DNA of 54,570 nucleotides from Cytobacillus firmus (GCF_023715565.1 NZ_JAMBOJ010000032.1:1-54570); one strand, 5' to 3'; numbered from the stretch's first letter, positions 24,814 to 34,110 are shown. The notes: generated by a model not told the origin, from the sequence alone. Numbers and translations are program-made.

Positions 24814-25959
24814 ATGAAACCAATCTATTACTTATATGCGAAAGCTTTTTCTGATTTTAGTTCACGCATGCAATTCATCGGTTTGACGAGCGTATTGTTA
24901 CTAAGTGAACATCCTGAATTGTATTTGATGCTCTTTTATTTAGGCAGACAAATTGGCGGTGTTTTGGTCAGTTACCTGGCTGGTGTTGTGGCTGACCGTT
25001 ATTCAAGGCGCCGAACGATGATACTTTCAGAACTTGCAAGCGGATTCGCTCTGTCCAGTTTGATTTTCATTGAACATCCGGTGTTTATTGTGGCTATTGC
25101 TTTTATCCTTGGCATCACATATACATTTTTTGATGTCAGTTTCCGGGCATCTATCCCATCGATGTTTGGGGAAGAGCGCATATCAGAAATCAATACGCTT
25201 CTTGTGCGTCTTGGAGCGATAATGAGTATTATTGGTTTTGCAGCTGGAGGCTTAATTTCAGCTTTTTCTTCCTATAAATATTTAATAATGTTTGACAGTG
25301 CGATCTATCTTGGGTCCGCCCTGATTCTATTAAAGGTTCACTGGAAGGAACAAACGAACCCGGAGCAGAACGATCAGCCGAAGCTTACTGTCAGTCACGT
25401 ATTGCAATCAGGAATTTATCGATTTATACTGGCGGTTGGATTTGCTTACCCGCTTGCAGCTGCTTCTTATCAATATGCCCTTCCGCTTTTGGCTTCTGTC
25501 AAGGAACATAGGGACTTATACAATGGTTTGATGTGGTCAACTGTCGCAGCAGGCTCATTTCTATGTTCATTGATTCTAAAGAAGCAGTTTGTAAACGAAA
25601 AGCGCTATATTGCCAGTCTGCTTTTGTTTACAGCGTTCGTGTCGATTGCATTCATGTATGAGCTGGCGCCTGTCACGTTTTTTATCCTTTTGCTTGCAGG
25701 GGCTGCAGAAGCAATGGTGCAAGTGTGTCACTATACGCTTCTTCAGCGCAGTGATAAACGTGTTCGCGGCCGCTTATTTGGACTTAACACGCTTGCAGCA
25801 AGAGGCGGGTTTCTAGCTGGATTTGGAGTTGCACCACTGCTGGCAGAGGTCACTTCAATGCCCTATAGTGTATGGACCATTCAATCCATACTAGTGATGT
25901 GCTGTTTTGTTCATTTGTGGAGAAAATATTACTCTCGCAAAAAAGCGGAGTGGTCATAA
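24814..25959 (+). CDS. MFS transporter
   Basis: The 381-residue membrane protein has about 12 helices. The cytoplasmic loop between helices 2 and 3 reads GVVADRYSRRRTMI, the major-facilitator motif A. I chose ATG 24814, with GGAGG 8 nt upstream; ATG 24808 is too close to it. It resembles the drug/efflux-type subfamily of Bacillus (YfiS/YxiO-like layout), but the substrate is not evident. A bidirectional terminator separates it from the next gene. Confidence 0.88.
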   Translation: MKPIYYLYAKAFSDFSSRMQFIGLTSVLLLSEHPELYLMLFYLGRQIGGVLVSYLAGVVADRYSRRRTMILSELASGFALSSLIFIEHPVFIVAIAFILGITYTFFDVSFRASIPSMFGEERISEINTLLVRLGAIMSIIGFAAGGLISAFSSYKYLIMFDSAIYLGSALILLKVHWKEQTNPEQNDQPKLTVSHVLQSGIYRFILAVGFAYPLAAASYQYALPLLASVKEHRDLYNGLMWSTVAAGSFLCSLILKKQFVNEKRYIASLLLFTAFVSIAFMYELAPVTFFILLLAGAAEAMVQVCHYTLLQRSDKRVRGRLFGLNTLAARGGFLAGFGVAPLLAEVTSMPYSVWTIQSILVMCCFVHLWRKYYSRKKAEWS

Positions 25960-25986
25960 TTCGTCAAAATGATCTCATCTGAAGCA

Positions 25987-26023
25987 ACAAAAATGGATTG
26001 TCATTCAGACAATCCATTTTTGC
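25987..26023. terminator. Bidirectional terminator
   Basis: AAAAATGGATTGTC (25989-26002) and GACAATCCATTTTT (26008-26021) form a perfect stem with A and T flanks. It serves both the MFS gene and the convergent gene at 26025. Confidence 0.9.
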
Positions 26024-26024
26024 T

Positions 26025-26513
26025 TTATTTATTTATTTCAACTGTTTCGTTAATATCTGCTGATTTAGAGTTTTTCCCTGTCATGCGTTTAAAGAGAAAA
26101 GCTGCTTTTTTCGTAAAATTGCCAGTCTCCCAATATTCTGCCGCTTCCGTTTTTACTTTTATGAGGACAACGTTTGGATCATCATAAGATGTCTGCATGA
26201 TTTCTTCGTATGCTTTGCTCCACAATTCTTTTTTCTTTTCTAAGTCCTCCACGATTTCCGCTTTTCCACGGACGGAAACATAGGATTTGCCTGCATAAGC
26301 TACGTTAACATCCTGATCATGCAGAATTTCCTCATACTTAGCAGTCTCTTTTTTCGTGAAGAACCATAAGTCACCATCAAATTCTATTTCTTGTGTTTTC
26401 ATTGGACGGGACACAAGTCCTTCCTCTGTAACCGTGGTCAACATCGCCGTATCAATGTCTTTGATTAACTCTCTCACTGTTTCTAATTCTTCTTGATTGA
26501 TCATGTTAGACAT
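26025..26513 (-). CDS. Pyridoxamine 5'-phosphate oxidase family protein (general stress protein 26-like)
   Basis: The 162-residue split-barrel flavin-binding protein has DIDTAMLTTVTEEGLVSRPM at the N-terminus, then GDLWFFTKKETAKYEEI and NVAYAGKSYVSVRGKAEIV. These are typical of Bacillus GSP26 (YdaG-like) proteins, which bind FMN and are often sigma-B dependent. I chose ATG 26513 with GAGGTG 6 nt upstream. No clear sigma-B promoter is visible to me. Confidence 0.85.
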   Translation of the reverse strand: MSNMINQEELETVRELIKDIDTAMLTTVTEEGLVSRPMKTQEIEFDGDLWFFTKKETAKYEEILHDQDVNVAYAGKSYVSVRGKAEIVEDLEKKKELWSKAYEEIMQTSYDDPNVVLIKVKTEAAEYWETGNFTKKAAFLFKRMTGKNSKSADINETVEINK

Positions 26514-26683
26514 TTCCATCACCTCGTAAAAGTTTTATAGAGTTATATTACCCTTTAAACAAGCTTTTATTCAGGTTTAGAACAATGAATGATGGAATCA
26601 GGCGAGCAAATAGATCTTTAGTTCCTTATAATTGAATCTAATATATAATTGAAAGAAAATATCCAGAATAGAAGGAGAAAATA

Positions 26684-27337
26684 ATGCACGCATTAATAAT
26701 AGGAGCTACGGGAGCAACAGGCAGGGACCTGCTGGATTTGTTGCTGGAAGATGAGTCCTTTCATCAGGTAGATGTTTTTGTCAGGCGGGATATTCCTATC
26801 CAGCATGAGAAATTAAAGGTGCATGTGATTGACTTTGATCAATCTGAACAATGGAAGCATTCCGTGAAAGGCGATGTCTTGTTTTCTTGTTTAGGTACAA
26901 CCTTAAAAGCTGCAGGAAGTAAAGAAGCGCAATGGAAAATCGATTATGACTACCAATACCAGTTTGCCAAAATAGCCAGAGAAAACCATGTCAGTCATTA
27001 TGTTTTGGTATCTTCAGGAGGCTCGTCTCCTAATTCTCCCTTATTTTATCCAAGGATGAAGGGGCAGCTGGAAGAATCGGTGAAAGATTTAGGATTTCCT
27101 GGCGTGACCATCTTTAAGCCGACTGTACTGGTACGAAAAAATAGTGATAGAACCATGGAGGTTGCCGGGTTGAAAGCCGTACAGTTTTTTAATCGGTTCG
27201 GACTGCTTCGTTCACAGGAGCCGATGCCGACAGAAATCTTGGCTCAAGCCATGGTCCATTCCGTGAAACAGCCAAGAAACGGCATTTTTATGCTTGAAGG
27301 TGAAGCTATTCGGGAATGTGCCGGGAAGTTTGAGTAG
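26684..27337 (+). CDS. NAD(P)H-binding atypical short-chain dehydrogenase
   Basis: The 217-residue protein has a Rossmann fold with IIGATGATGRDLL (residues 5-17), FSCLGTTLKAAG, HYVLVSSGGSS and a YPRMKGQLEE active-site-like YxxxK. It resembles the HTATIP2/YwnB group of NADPH-binding proteins. The substrate is unknown. AGAAGGAG lies before the ATG. It is monocistronic, with no clear terminator before the TerD-like gene 110 bp on. Confidence 0.87.
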   Translation: MHALIIGATGATGRDLLDLLLEDESFHQVDVFVRRDIPIQHEKLKVHVIDFDQSEQWKHSVKGDVLFSCLGTTLKAAGSKEAQWKIDYDYQYQFAKIARENHVSHYVLVSSGGSSPNSPLFYPRMKGQLEESVKDLGFPGVTIFKPTVLVRKNSDRTMEVAGLKAVQFFNRFGLLRSQEPMPTEILAQAMVHSVKQPRNGIFMLEGEAIRECAGKFE

Positions 27338-27447
27338 GAACCTGATATCTTTGACCCAAGAGGTCAAGGTTATTTTTATACTGCATATGGAAGTTATTGG
27401 TCGAGTGAGCTATCATATCAGTAAACAGTAATAAAGGAGCAGAAACC

Positions 27448-28575
27448 ATGACAGCTGACGTTCAAAAAGGATCCCGTATTGATTTAACAAAAACAAGACC
27501 AGATATATCGCAGCTTGCTATCCGGATCAGCTGGGATAGTCCTGGTGGTTATGATATAGATGCTGCTGTATTCATGGCAGATCAGAATGGCCATTGCCCT
27601 GATGATTCTTCGATGATTTTTTATGGCAATAGTGATTCAACAGATCAATCTGTACGGCATTCTGTGGTTGGAGAGACGGGCAGAAGCACAGAAATATTTC
27701 ATATTAATTTGCCTTTAATAACACCTTCTATCGAAAAGCTAGTTTTTACGCTGACCATCTATGAAGGTGATAAAAAGAATCAGACTTTCTCAGAAATGAA
27801 CAATGCTTCTATTGTAATCAGTGATGCAGTAACAGGGGAAGAAATGCTTACATATAAGCTGGGACCTTTTACGATTGAAAACACTATAGTATTGGGTGAA
27901 CTATATAATAGAAACGGAGATTGGAAGTTTTCAGCCAATACCGGCGGTTTTTCCGGAGGACTCGCTGCACTGTGCAAACATTTTGGCATTGAAGTGGAAG
28001 AAGAGCAGGAGGGAGGCGCTTTTGAGGCAGCACCTGCGCTGGAAATTGAAACTCCTATTTTACAAGAGACTGCAGCAAAACCTGAACCGCCTATTGTGCC
28101 TGAGCCAGCTGTTCAGCAGCCGCCGATTAAGCTTGGGAAAATCAGGCTGGATAAGCCCGGAGAAGGGGTTTCACTCAAAAAGGCAGCCAAAATTGAAGAT
28201 ATTAAAGTCAGGCTCCAATGGACAAAGGGTGTTGATTTGGATCTGCATGCTTTTTATAAAACGAAAACAGGCCAGTTTGGACAAATTTATTTTGGCAATA
28301 AGGGCGGTTTCCATGCCTCTCCATTTATTAAGCTTGATCGGGATTCCGGTGTTGGAAACACGTCTGGAGACAATTCAGAAAACCTGACGATCAAAACACT
28401 GAAGGATCTGGACTCTGTTATCATTGCCACGAATATCTTCCGGTTTTTCGGCTTCATCTCCAAAGGGGAGAACTTTGCCAGATACGATGGGTGCGTTCTT
28501 GTTAAAACCGGCAACGGAGATGATATAGAAGTTCCGTTAACGTCAAAAGTAAAAGGCAGATGGTGCATTAAATAG
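27448..28575 (+). CDS. TerD family protein with two TerD-like domains
   Basis: The 375-residue protein contains an N-terminal TerD domain (about 1-180: IRISWDSPGGYDIDAAVFMA, the Ca-binding acidic motif, and IFHINLPLI). A proline- and glutamate-rich linker (about 185-230) follows, then a second domain (about 245-375: VRLQWTKGVDLDLHAFY). TerD proteins bind calcium and belong to stress and tellurite systems. No other ter genes (terB, terC, terZ) are nearby. AAGGAG precedes ATG 27448. The domain pair with a flexible linker is larger than the usual TerD of about 190 residues. Confidence 0.88.
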   Translation: MTADVQKGSRIDLTKTRPDISQLAIRISWDSPGGYDIDAAVFMADQNGHCPDDSSMIFYGNSDSTDQSVRHSVVGETGRSTEIFHINLPLITPSIEKLVFTLTIYEGDKKNQTFSEMNNASIVISDAVTGEEMLTYKLGPFTIENTIVLGELYNRNGDWKFSANTGGFSGGLAALCKHFGIEVEEEQEGGAFEAAPALEIETPILQETAAKPEPPIVPEPAVQQPPIKLGKIRLDKPGEGVSLKKAAKIEDIKVRLQWTKGVDLDLHAFYKTKTGQFGQIYFGNKGGFHASPFIKLDRDSGVGNTSGDNSENLTIKTLKDLDSVIIATNIFRFFGFISKGENFARYDGCVLVKTGNGDDIEVPLTSKVKGRWCIK

Positions 28576-28756
28576 ACAATACCGATGCAGCAGATCCAAA
28601 GGTTCTGAATATCAACCGGGTACAGTCCAATAAACCCGATATTAGAGATTTGTGAAGAGTAGATTTATAGCAATAAATTCACATTTTTAGATGTAGCAAT
28701 TGCTGATTTTGAAGTTGACGGAAGAGGTGAATCTGCCTCAGAAACAGGAACCGTAG

Positions 28757-28797
28757 AAAAAGGTGAATCTGCACATCTGATGCAGATTCACCTTTTA
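28757..28797. terminator. Bidirectional terminator
   Basis: AAAAGGTGAATCTGC (28758-28772) pairs with GCAGATTCACCTTTT (28782-28796). A single arm copy (AGGTGAATCTGC) also occurs about 40 bp upstream at 28725-28736. It touches the stop of the SGNH gene. Confidence 0.88.
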
Positions 28798-28799
28798 GT

Positions 28800-29570
28800 T
28801 TATTCAACGATACTTTTCTCAATAACAAGCGATAGGTTTTCAGCCATTTGCTGATAAGTGGCACCATTCGGATGAAAGACGTCACTGGAAAGATCTCGTT
28901 TGGCATCTGTGACCAGATTGAAGGTATCCAATACTTGAACACGGTATTTCAAGCCTAATGTCCGGGCAGATTCATTCCATTTTTGAATGACAGAATCAAA
29001 TGAATCCCCATTGGGCGATTGTTTGAAAGGGTTATACAGTCCTATATAGACGATGACGGCATTCGGATTGGTTTCGCGAATGCTTTTGAATGTTTTCTCC
29101 AGATTCGGAATTTCTGTCTTTACGATGCCAAGAGCGGTTTCCTCTGAATATTTCTCCAGGATCTTCCCGCTATTAAAAAGGTTATTTCCTCCAATGGTGA
29201 TGGAGATTATTTTGGCTTCTTTAATAGATCTCTGAACTTCCTTCTGCTCAAGCTGCACTAATAAATCTTCAATTCTGGCACCACGCACACCAAGGTTTTG
29301 AAAACGATCTATGGTATTTCTTTCTTTAAGCTCTTTTCCAGCAAGCGAGACAAAACCTTCTCCTTTCGATGAGCCGACACCTCTAGTTAATGAATCTCCA
29401 AGGGCGACATAGGCATCTCCAGGTGTGGCAGGATTATCGTCTGTTTTCTCTAAAATTTTTCCCCGGGGAGGGCTGGTAACATCCATATAAGCACTGGCAA
29501 GTCCATATCCAAATAGAACTGTTAGGACAAGGGATAGGGTTAAAAATAACGGCCACTTCCATTTTTTCAT
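28800..29570 (-). CDS. SGNH/GDSL family lipase or esterase, membrane-anchored
   Basis: The 256-residue protein has an N-terminal membrane anchor (about 7-28). The SGNH blocks are YVALGDSLTRGVG (Ser about 60), NLGVRGA, TIGGNN and the catalytic dyad in SSDVFHPNGATY. This is the extracytoplasmic YpmR-type lipase of Bacillus. AGAAGGAG lies about 8 nt before the ATG. It is monocistronic, with divergent transcription from the ABC pair. Confidence 0.9.
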   Translation of the reverse strand: MKKWKWPLFLTLSLVLTVLFGYGLASAYMDVTSPPRGKILEKTDDNPATPGDAYVALGDSLTRGVGSSKGEGFVSLAGKELKERNTIDRFQNLGVRGARIEDLLVQLEQKEVQRSIKEAKIISITIGGNNLFNSGKILEKYSEETALGIVKTEIPNLEKTFKSIRETNPNAVIVYIGLYNPFKQSPNGDSFDSVIQKWNESARTLGLKYRVQVLDTFNLVTDAKRDLSSDVFHPNGATYQQMAENLSLVIEKSIVE

Positions 29571-29676
29571 GTTTTAATCTCTCCTTCTAATTTGATAGTA
29601 TCAATTTTTTTCAAAATGGAGTATTCAAAAGAGTTATTGTTCGAAGATTTAGTTAGAATAGGACAGGGGTGATGAT

Positions 29677-30603
29677 ATGAGTGTAAAGCCAACGGTACAA
29701 TTAGAAAACGTAACGAAGATCATTGGAAAGAAAACAATTATTAATAATATATCATTTGATATTTATCCAGGTGAAGTCTTTGGATTCCTCGGTCCGAATG
29801 GCGCCGGGAAAACCACTACGATCCGGATGCTTGTCGGGCTCATTAAGCCAACGTCCGGAAAGATTCACATTTGCGGTTTTGATGTAAGAAAGCATTTCGT
29901 TCAGGCGATGCAGCGCCTTGGTTCCATCGTTGAAAATCCGGAGCTGTATAAGTATTTAAGCGGGCGTGAAAATCTGCAGATGTTTGCCCGTATGCTGCCG
30001 GGTGTGGATGATGAACGGATACAGGAAGTCATTGATCTTGTGGATCTGACGGCCAGAATCGATGATCATGTGCGGACCTATTCTTTAGGGATGAGGCAGC
30101 GGCTGGGGATTGCTCAGGCATTGCTGGGCCGGCCGGATGTGCTGATACTGGATGAACCAACGAATGGGCTGGACCCGATGGGTATCAAGGATCTTCGCCT
30201 GTTTATCAGAAAGCTGGTTGATGAAACGGGTCTGTCGGTGCTCGTATCCAGTCATATTTTAAGTGAAATCGAATTGCTGGCCGATCGCGTGGCTATTATG
30301 AGCCATGGAAAAATCGTAAAGGTCGGCAGTGTGAGTGATCTGGTTGGTGCACAGTCCGCCGGTGTGGACTGGAGAGTCAGAGATTCTTTTCGTGCGCTTT
30401 CTATTTTACAGGAATCCCCGCATGTCCAGGCGGCAGAACTGTACGATGACCATACGATACATACGCTGATGGATGAAAGCAAAACCTCAATCCTGAATGA
30501 AGCACTGATGAAAGCGGGCATTGAGGTATGGACGATTGAAAGAAAAGTGCAGACATTGGAGGATCTATTTATTAGTTTGACAGGAGGCGATCATATTGTC
30601 TAA
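29677..30603 (+). CDS. ABC exporter ATP-binding protein (BcrA-like)
   Basis: The 308-residue ATPase has Walker A GPNGAGKTTT (about 41-50), signature YSLGMRQRLGIAQALL, Walker B DVLILDEPTNGLDP and switch His in SSHILS. A C-terminal regulatory extension of about 80 residues is typical of the bacitracin-type BcrA/YxlF subfamily. The final 8 bases overlap the permease gene, so they form one exporter. GGGGTGATGAT precedes the ATG. No adjacent sensor kinase. Confidence 0.93.
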   Translation: MSVKPTVQLENVTKIIGKKTIINNISFDIYPGEVFGFLGPNGAGKTTTIRMLVGLIKPTSGKIHICGFDVRKHFVQAMQRLGSIVENPELYKYLSGRENLQMFARMLPGVDDERIQEVIDLVDLTARIDDHVRTYSLGMRQRLGIAQALLGRPDVLILDEPTNGLDPMGIKDLRLFIRKLVDETGLSVLVSSHILSEIELLADRVAIMSHGKIVKVGSVSDLVGAQSAGVDWRVRDSFRALSILQESPHVQAAELYDDHTIHTLMDESKTSILNEALMKAGIEVWTIERKVQTLEDLFISLTGGDHIV

Positions 30604-31594
30604 TCCAAATATGCTTGGCCTGATTCGCAATGAAGTGATGAAAATTGCCTCCAAAAAGCGACTGCCGATTGTCATCCTGATTTTAGTCATATTGGTGTCG
30701 ATGTTCACATACGCCCAATACCGGGAGATACAGGAGAAAATCGAAAAGCAGGGAACTCTGGACTGGCGGGTGGAGCTTCAGCAGGAAATTGTCGACCGCC
30801 AGAACCGGCTCGCATCGAGCGGAATCCAGAACGACTTCAGACAGTTCCTCGAATTTGATCTGAAGCAAAAGCAGTATTATCTGGACAACGATATCAATCC
30901 GAATTATCCCGGGGCGCCTACGTTTATCCGCATCTTTTTCTCGCAGGGAATCACACTTGTCCTGCCGTTATTCATTATTATTATCATGGCAGATATTGTG
31001 AGCGGAGAGTACAATGACGGCACGATCAAAACCTTATTGTCCCGGCCGGTTAGACGGTGGCGGATTCTGATGGCCAAATGGCTGACGGTGTTGTTGTATA
31101 CTTCCATGCTGATGGCGGCTACGGTGATCGTCTGCTATGGGATTTCAGGTATCGTCCTAGGATATGACGGCTGGACCGCCCCAATTTTAACAGGATTTCA
31201 AGCTTCTGCAACTGGTGAGTTTGCAACAGAGTATATCCATACCCTGCCGATGTGGAAATACCTGCTGATGTCAGCCGGACTTGCATGGGTGGTGACAGCT
31301 GTCGTTGGAACAATAAGCCTGATGATCTCTGTCTTGGTGAAAAATACAGCCACGGGAATTGGGTCCATGATGGCTGTGTTAATCGCAGGCACCCTGCTGT
31401 CCTCCCTTGGCTCAAGCTGGACGAGCTCCAAATATCTGGTGAACTTAAACTTTGATCTGATTAACTACCTTGAAGGGCAGGCTCCGCCGATTGAAGGAAT
31501 GTCCCTGCCGTTTTCGCTGACAGTGCTTGGAGTTTGGACGGCAGGCTGCCTGGCTGTGGCGTTTTGGAATTTTACTCAGAAGGATATGTATTGA
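30596..31594 (+). CDS. ABC-2 type exporter permease
   Basis: The 332-residue membrane protein has an N-terminal helix (about 24-42), a 75-residue extracytoplasmic segment, then five helices, with SGEYNDGTIKTLLSRPV after the second, as in ABC-2 permeases paired with BcrA-like ATPases. TTG 30596 with GGAGG 9 nt upstream overlaps the ATPase gene. GC content is higher than in the neighbouring cytidine deaminase gene. Antimicrobial peptide export is the usual role of this class; here it is inferred. Confidence 0.9.
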   Translation: MSNPNMLGLIRNEVMKIASKKRLPIVILILVILVSMFTYAQYREIQEKIEKQGTLDWRVELQQEIVDRQNRLASSGIQNDFRQFLEFDLKQKQYYLDNDINPNYPGAPTFIRIFFSQGITLVLPLFIIIIMADIVSGEYNDGTIKTLLSRPVRRWRILMAKWLTVLLYTSMLMAATVIVCYGISGIVLGYDGWTAPILTGFQASATGEFATEYIHTLPMWKYLLMSAGLAWVVTAVVGTISLMISVLVKNTATGIGSMMAVLIAGTLLSSLGSSWTSSKYLVNLNFDLINYLEGQAPPIEGMSLPFSLTVLGVWTAGCLAVAFWNFTQKDMY

Positions 31595-31626
31595 TTCCGG
31601 TGAATAGTAAATGGAGGCGAACCATT

Positions 31627-32058
31627 TTGTTAAAAGTAAAACCTTTAGAAGCTAAAGACTATGAATTGATAAAAGAAGCAGAAAAAGTCATTGAAAAAAA
31701 TTATAGGTATGGGCGGCACCACATTGGTTCAGCAGTCAGAACAACATCTGGTAATGTATTTTCAGCAGTACACGTTGAAGCGAATGTTGGGAAAATAACC
31801 GTATGTGGTGAAGCAATGGCTATTGGCAAGTCTATATCAGAAGGAGAACACGAATTTGAAACGATAGTAGCAGTGGCCCATCCTCACCCACATGAGGAAA
31901 TAGAGACATGTTGGGTTGTTGCTTCTTGTGGGTTGTGCCGAGAGTTGATTAGTGATTACGGCAAAGAAACTGATGTCATCATTTCTTATAATAGTGAATT
32001 GGTAAAGTGTAATGTGATGGAGTTATTACCAGAAAAGTATACAAGCGATATAGACTAA
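31627..32058 (+). CDS. Cytidine deaminase-like protein
   Basis: The 143-residue zinc deaminase has HVEANVGKITVCGEAMAIGK, where CGE supplies Cys and the catalytic Glu, and CWVVASCGLCRELISDY, where CxxC completes the zinc site. This resembles the blasticidin-S/cytidine deaminase group. TTG 31627 with GGAGG 9 nt upstream is the start; upstream codons lie inside the permease gene. More AT-rich than the ABC genes. It is closed by a terminator. Confidence 0.85.
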   Translation: MLKVKPLEAKDYELIKEAEKVIEKNYRYGRHHIGSAVRTTSGNVFSAVHVEANVGKITVCGEAMAIGKSISEGEHEFETIVAVAHPHPHEEIETCWVVASCGLCRELISDYGKETDVIISYNSELVKCNVMELLPEKYTSDID

Positions 32059-32078
32059 CAAGCATTTCTTTAAGAACC

Positions 32079-32108
32079 GGCTGCCATCTAAGGCGGCTTT
32101 TTTATTTT
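32079..32108 (+). terminator. Terminator after the deaminase gene
   Basis: GGCTGCC (32079-32085) pairs with GGCGGC-type right arm (32092-32097) and a T-rich run follows. Confidence 0.7.
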
Positions 32109-32217
32109 GAACAACCTGAAGTAAGTTAAAGAAGATAATGGACTAGCACTTTTAGTTTGTTACATACATATTGATAAAAGAGGTTGGGCTATGTAAGGAT
32201 GAGGAGGGAACTTTCAA

Positions 32218-32466
32218 ATGTATGAAAATTATTATTATGGCAACCCCAAACCATTGTATAGACAAAGAATTACGAAAGAGCAGGCTCAAGAGATCGCCCT
32301 TAAAAATGTACCGGGGAAAATTCAACATGTAGATATGGATTTAGAAAATGGTGTCTTAGTTTATGAAATTTTCATTTTAACACCAGATAACAGAATATTC
32401 GAGGTAGAGATTATTGCAAAAACAGGAAAAGTATTAAAAATTGAAGAAGAAAATGACTTTGATTAA
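32218..32466 (+). CDS. PepSY domain-containing protein
   Basis: The 82-residue protein has ITKEQAQEIALKNVPGKIQH, then NGVLVYEIFILT and FEVEIIAKTGKVLKIEEE, a single PepSY repeat. There is no signal peptide, which is unusual for PepSY proteins; these commonly act outside as protease inhibitors. A rich site (GAGGAGGG) precedes ATG 32218. Function here unknown. Confidence 0.85.
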   Translation: MYENYYYGNPKPLYRQRITKEQAQEIALKNVPGKIQHVDMDLENGVLVYEIFILTPDNRIFEVEIIAKTGKVLKIEEENDFD

Positions 32467-32535
32467 TACTCCCCTAATGGGTGAACTTTAGGGAATTTGC
32501 ATTAGGCATTAATATTAAACTCAATAGGAATAGAG

Positions 32536-32565
32536 AAAAGGCAGTCTTGGCTGCCTTTTATTTAT
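32536..32565 (+). terminator. Terminator after the PepSY gene
   Basis: AAAAGGCAG (32536-32544) pairs with CTGCCTTTT (32551-32559), followed by ATTTATT. Confidence 0.8.
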
Positions 32566-32598
32566 TAGATGGTGTTGGATGAAAGAGGTGAGTCAAAA

Positions 32599-33033
32599 AT
32601 GAGTTTTGTTGAAATGATTCCAAAAAGGCTCTATATCGGCGGGAAGATTTCTTCAGCAGATTGGGAATTTATAAAAAACAATATAACTGCAATCGTTAAT
32701 CTAAGAACTAAACCAGACAAACCTCCTTTTGATTTTTTTGGGAGAATTATGATTTGGGCTCCACTTAATGTTCGGGTTGCTCCTACATTAGAATGGGTTC
32801 TTAGACTTATGAAGCAGTTAAATCAGCTAATGGAGTTAAAACATAGAATTTTAATACATGATACCGTTGGTAAAGAGCGTTTGGGTTTTGTTATAACTGC
32901 TTTTTATATGCAGAGATATGGATTAAAGCATGACTCAGCACTTATAATCGTTAAACAATTAAAGCCGGACATAAAACCCCCAGCTGATTACATGAAATTA
33001 CTTGTTCAGTACGAAAAACATCTGGGTCACTAG
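32599..33033 (+). CDS. Dual-specificity phosphatase-like protein lacking the catalytic cysteine
   Basis: The 144-residue protein has the small DSP fold: PKRLYIGGKISSADWEFI at the start, ITAIVNLRTKPDKPP, then ILIHDTVGKERLGFVITAFY. The last should be the HC-x5-R phosphate loop. The His, Gly and Arg are kept, but Asp88 replaces the nucleophilic Cys and Leu follows the Arg. So it is probably a non-catalytic phosphate-binding pseudophosphatase, or it uses Asp chemistry. ATG 32599 has AGAGGTG 7 nt upstream. I recall Bacillus relatives with the same HD, so this looks like a family trait. Confidence 0.8.
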   Translation: MSFVEMIPKRLYIGGKISSADWEFIKNNITAIVNLRTKPDKPPFDFFGRIMIWAPLNVRVAPTLEWVLRLMKQLNQLMELKHRILIHDTVGKERLGFVITAFYMQRYGLKHDSALIIVKQLKPDIKPPADYMKLLVQYEKHLGH

Positions 33034-33100
33034 GCAAAACTGTGTGAGGAGAAATTACAGATTTATATACAATTGGTGATTGAACAACAAAAAACCAGGA

Positions 33101-33127
33101 TAAAAAAGGCAGCAAAAAAAGCTGCCG
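33101..33127 (-). terminator. Terminator of the PPOX gene
   Basis: On the minus strand GGCAGC-TTTTTTT-GCTGCC is followed by TTTTTTATCC. It lies about 85 bp behind the stop of the gene at 33210. Confidence 0.8.
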
Positions 33128-33209
33128 ATTCTTGGTGTGAATTAATATGCTAAATACAATGTAACAGCAAACCTGTTCAGGTCCATTTTTCAGCACTATT
33201 TATTTTCCC

Positions 33210-33848
33210 TTAATACAATCTATTTTTATAACTTTCCTGAAGATCCTTCGCAACTTGGTCAACAGTTCGATTCGGCAGGTTGCTATGGGCTGCCAGCATA
33301 GCAGGGGCGGAAGGAAGGGCTTCTTTTGCTGGCCATGACTCCCCGGTCCATAACCCTGATCGGATCAATGCTTTTGCACAATGGATAAAGCATTCCTCTG
33401 CTTCTACTAAAATCCCAAATAACGGAGTGCGTCCGTTGGCTCTACTCATTTCCAAGAGCTCCAGGTCACGGCATATGTAAGCTTTGCCATTAATTCTTAG
33501 TGTTTCTCCAAGCCCAGGTATGAGAAAAAGAAGCCCGATATTGGGGTTTTCGATAAGGTTATGAGCGGTATCCATTCTTCGGTTGCCCGGCCGTTCCGGA
33601 ATAAAAAGATGCTGCTCGTCAAGAACTGTCACAAACCCGGGGGCATCCCCCCTTGGAGAAACATCACATTTTCCGGCAGCATTTGCAGTGGACATGGTTA
33701 AAAAAGGCGACATGGAAATAAAATCAATGCAATGTTCATCAATGAAAGAGATGACTTTGCCGGCGGCACGTGCACTTGGCTGGCCGATCTCCTCCCGAAA
33801 AGATACAAATTCTTCTTTTGTGGTTATGATATTTTTAAATGTATTCAT
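33210..33848 (-). CDS. FMN-dependent PPOX-type flavoprotein
   Basis: The 212-residue protein follows the DR2398/MSMEG_1061-like subfamily of the pyridoxamine-phosphate-oxidase fold: SPFLTMSTANAAGKCDVSPR, GDAPGFVTVLDEQHLFIPER, PGNRRMDTAHNLIENPNIGL and CFIHCAKALIRSGLW. It binds FMN or F420-like cofactors; the reaction is unknown. GGAG precedes the ATG. The small membrane protein gene lies 22 bp upstream on the same strand, so they may be co-transcribed. Confidence 0.9.
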   Translation of the reverse strand: MNTFKNIITTKEEFVSFREEIGQPSARAAGKVISFIDEHCIDFISMSPFLTMSTANAAGKCDVSPRGDAPGFVTVLDEQHLFIPERPGNRRMDTAHNLIENPNIGLLFLIPGLGETLRINGKAYICRDLELLEMSRANGRTPLFGILVEAEECFIHCAKALIRSGLWTGESWPAKEALPSAPAMLAAHSNLPNRTVDQVAKDLQESYKNRLY

Positions 33849-33870
33849 GGTTATCTCCTTTTCATCTAAG

Positions 33871-34056
33871 CTATTTTTCTATCTCCGCTGATGTCTTTAC
33901 AAGCCGGAACACAACATAATAGATTCCGCTAAGGCCGACTATCCCCAGGACAGTAAGAAAAGGCATTTTTTCGGCAAATAGGATTCCAATCACAAATAGC
34001 GTAAGGCAAATGAGTATGGCCAACAGACTTAGTAATATTTGTTTACTCTTTTTCAA
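33871..34056 (-). CDS. Small two-helix membrane protein
   Basis: The 61-residue protein starts at TTG 34056 (GGTGA 4 nt upstream) with MKKSKQ, then two membrane helices (about 8-28 and 33-51) and a short charged tail. It looks like a real small gene because of the site and the positive-inside N-terminus. No function known. Confidence 0.6.
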   Translation of the reverse strand: MKKSKQILLSLLAILICLTLFVIGILFAEKMPFLTVLGIVGLSGIYYVVFRLVKTSAEIEK

Positions 34057-34110
34057 TATTTCACCGCTTTCCTTTTAAAGTGGGACAAGTACTTAAATGG
34101 AGGTTATGGT

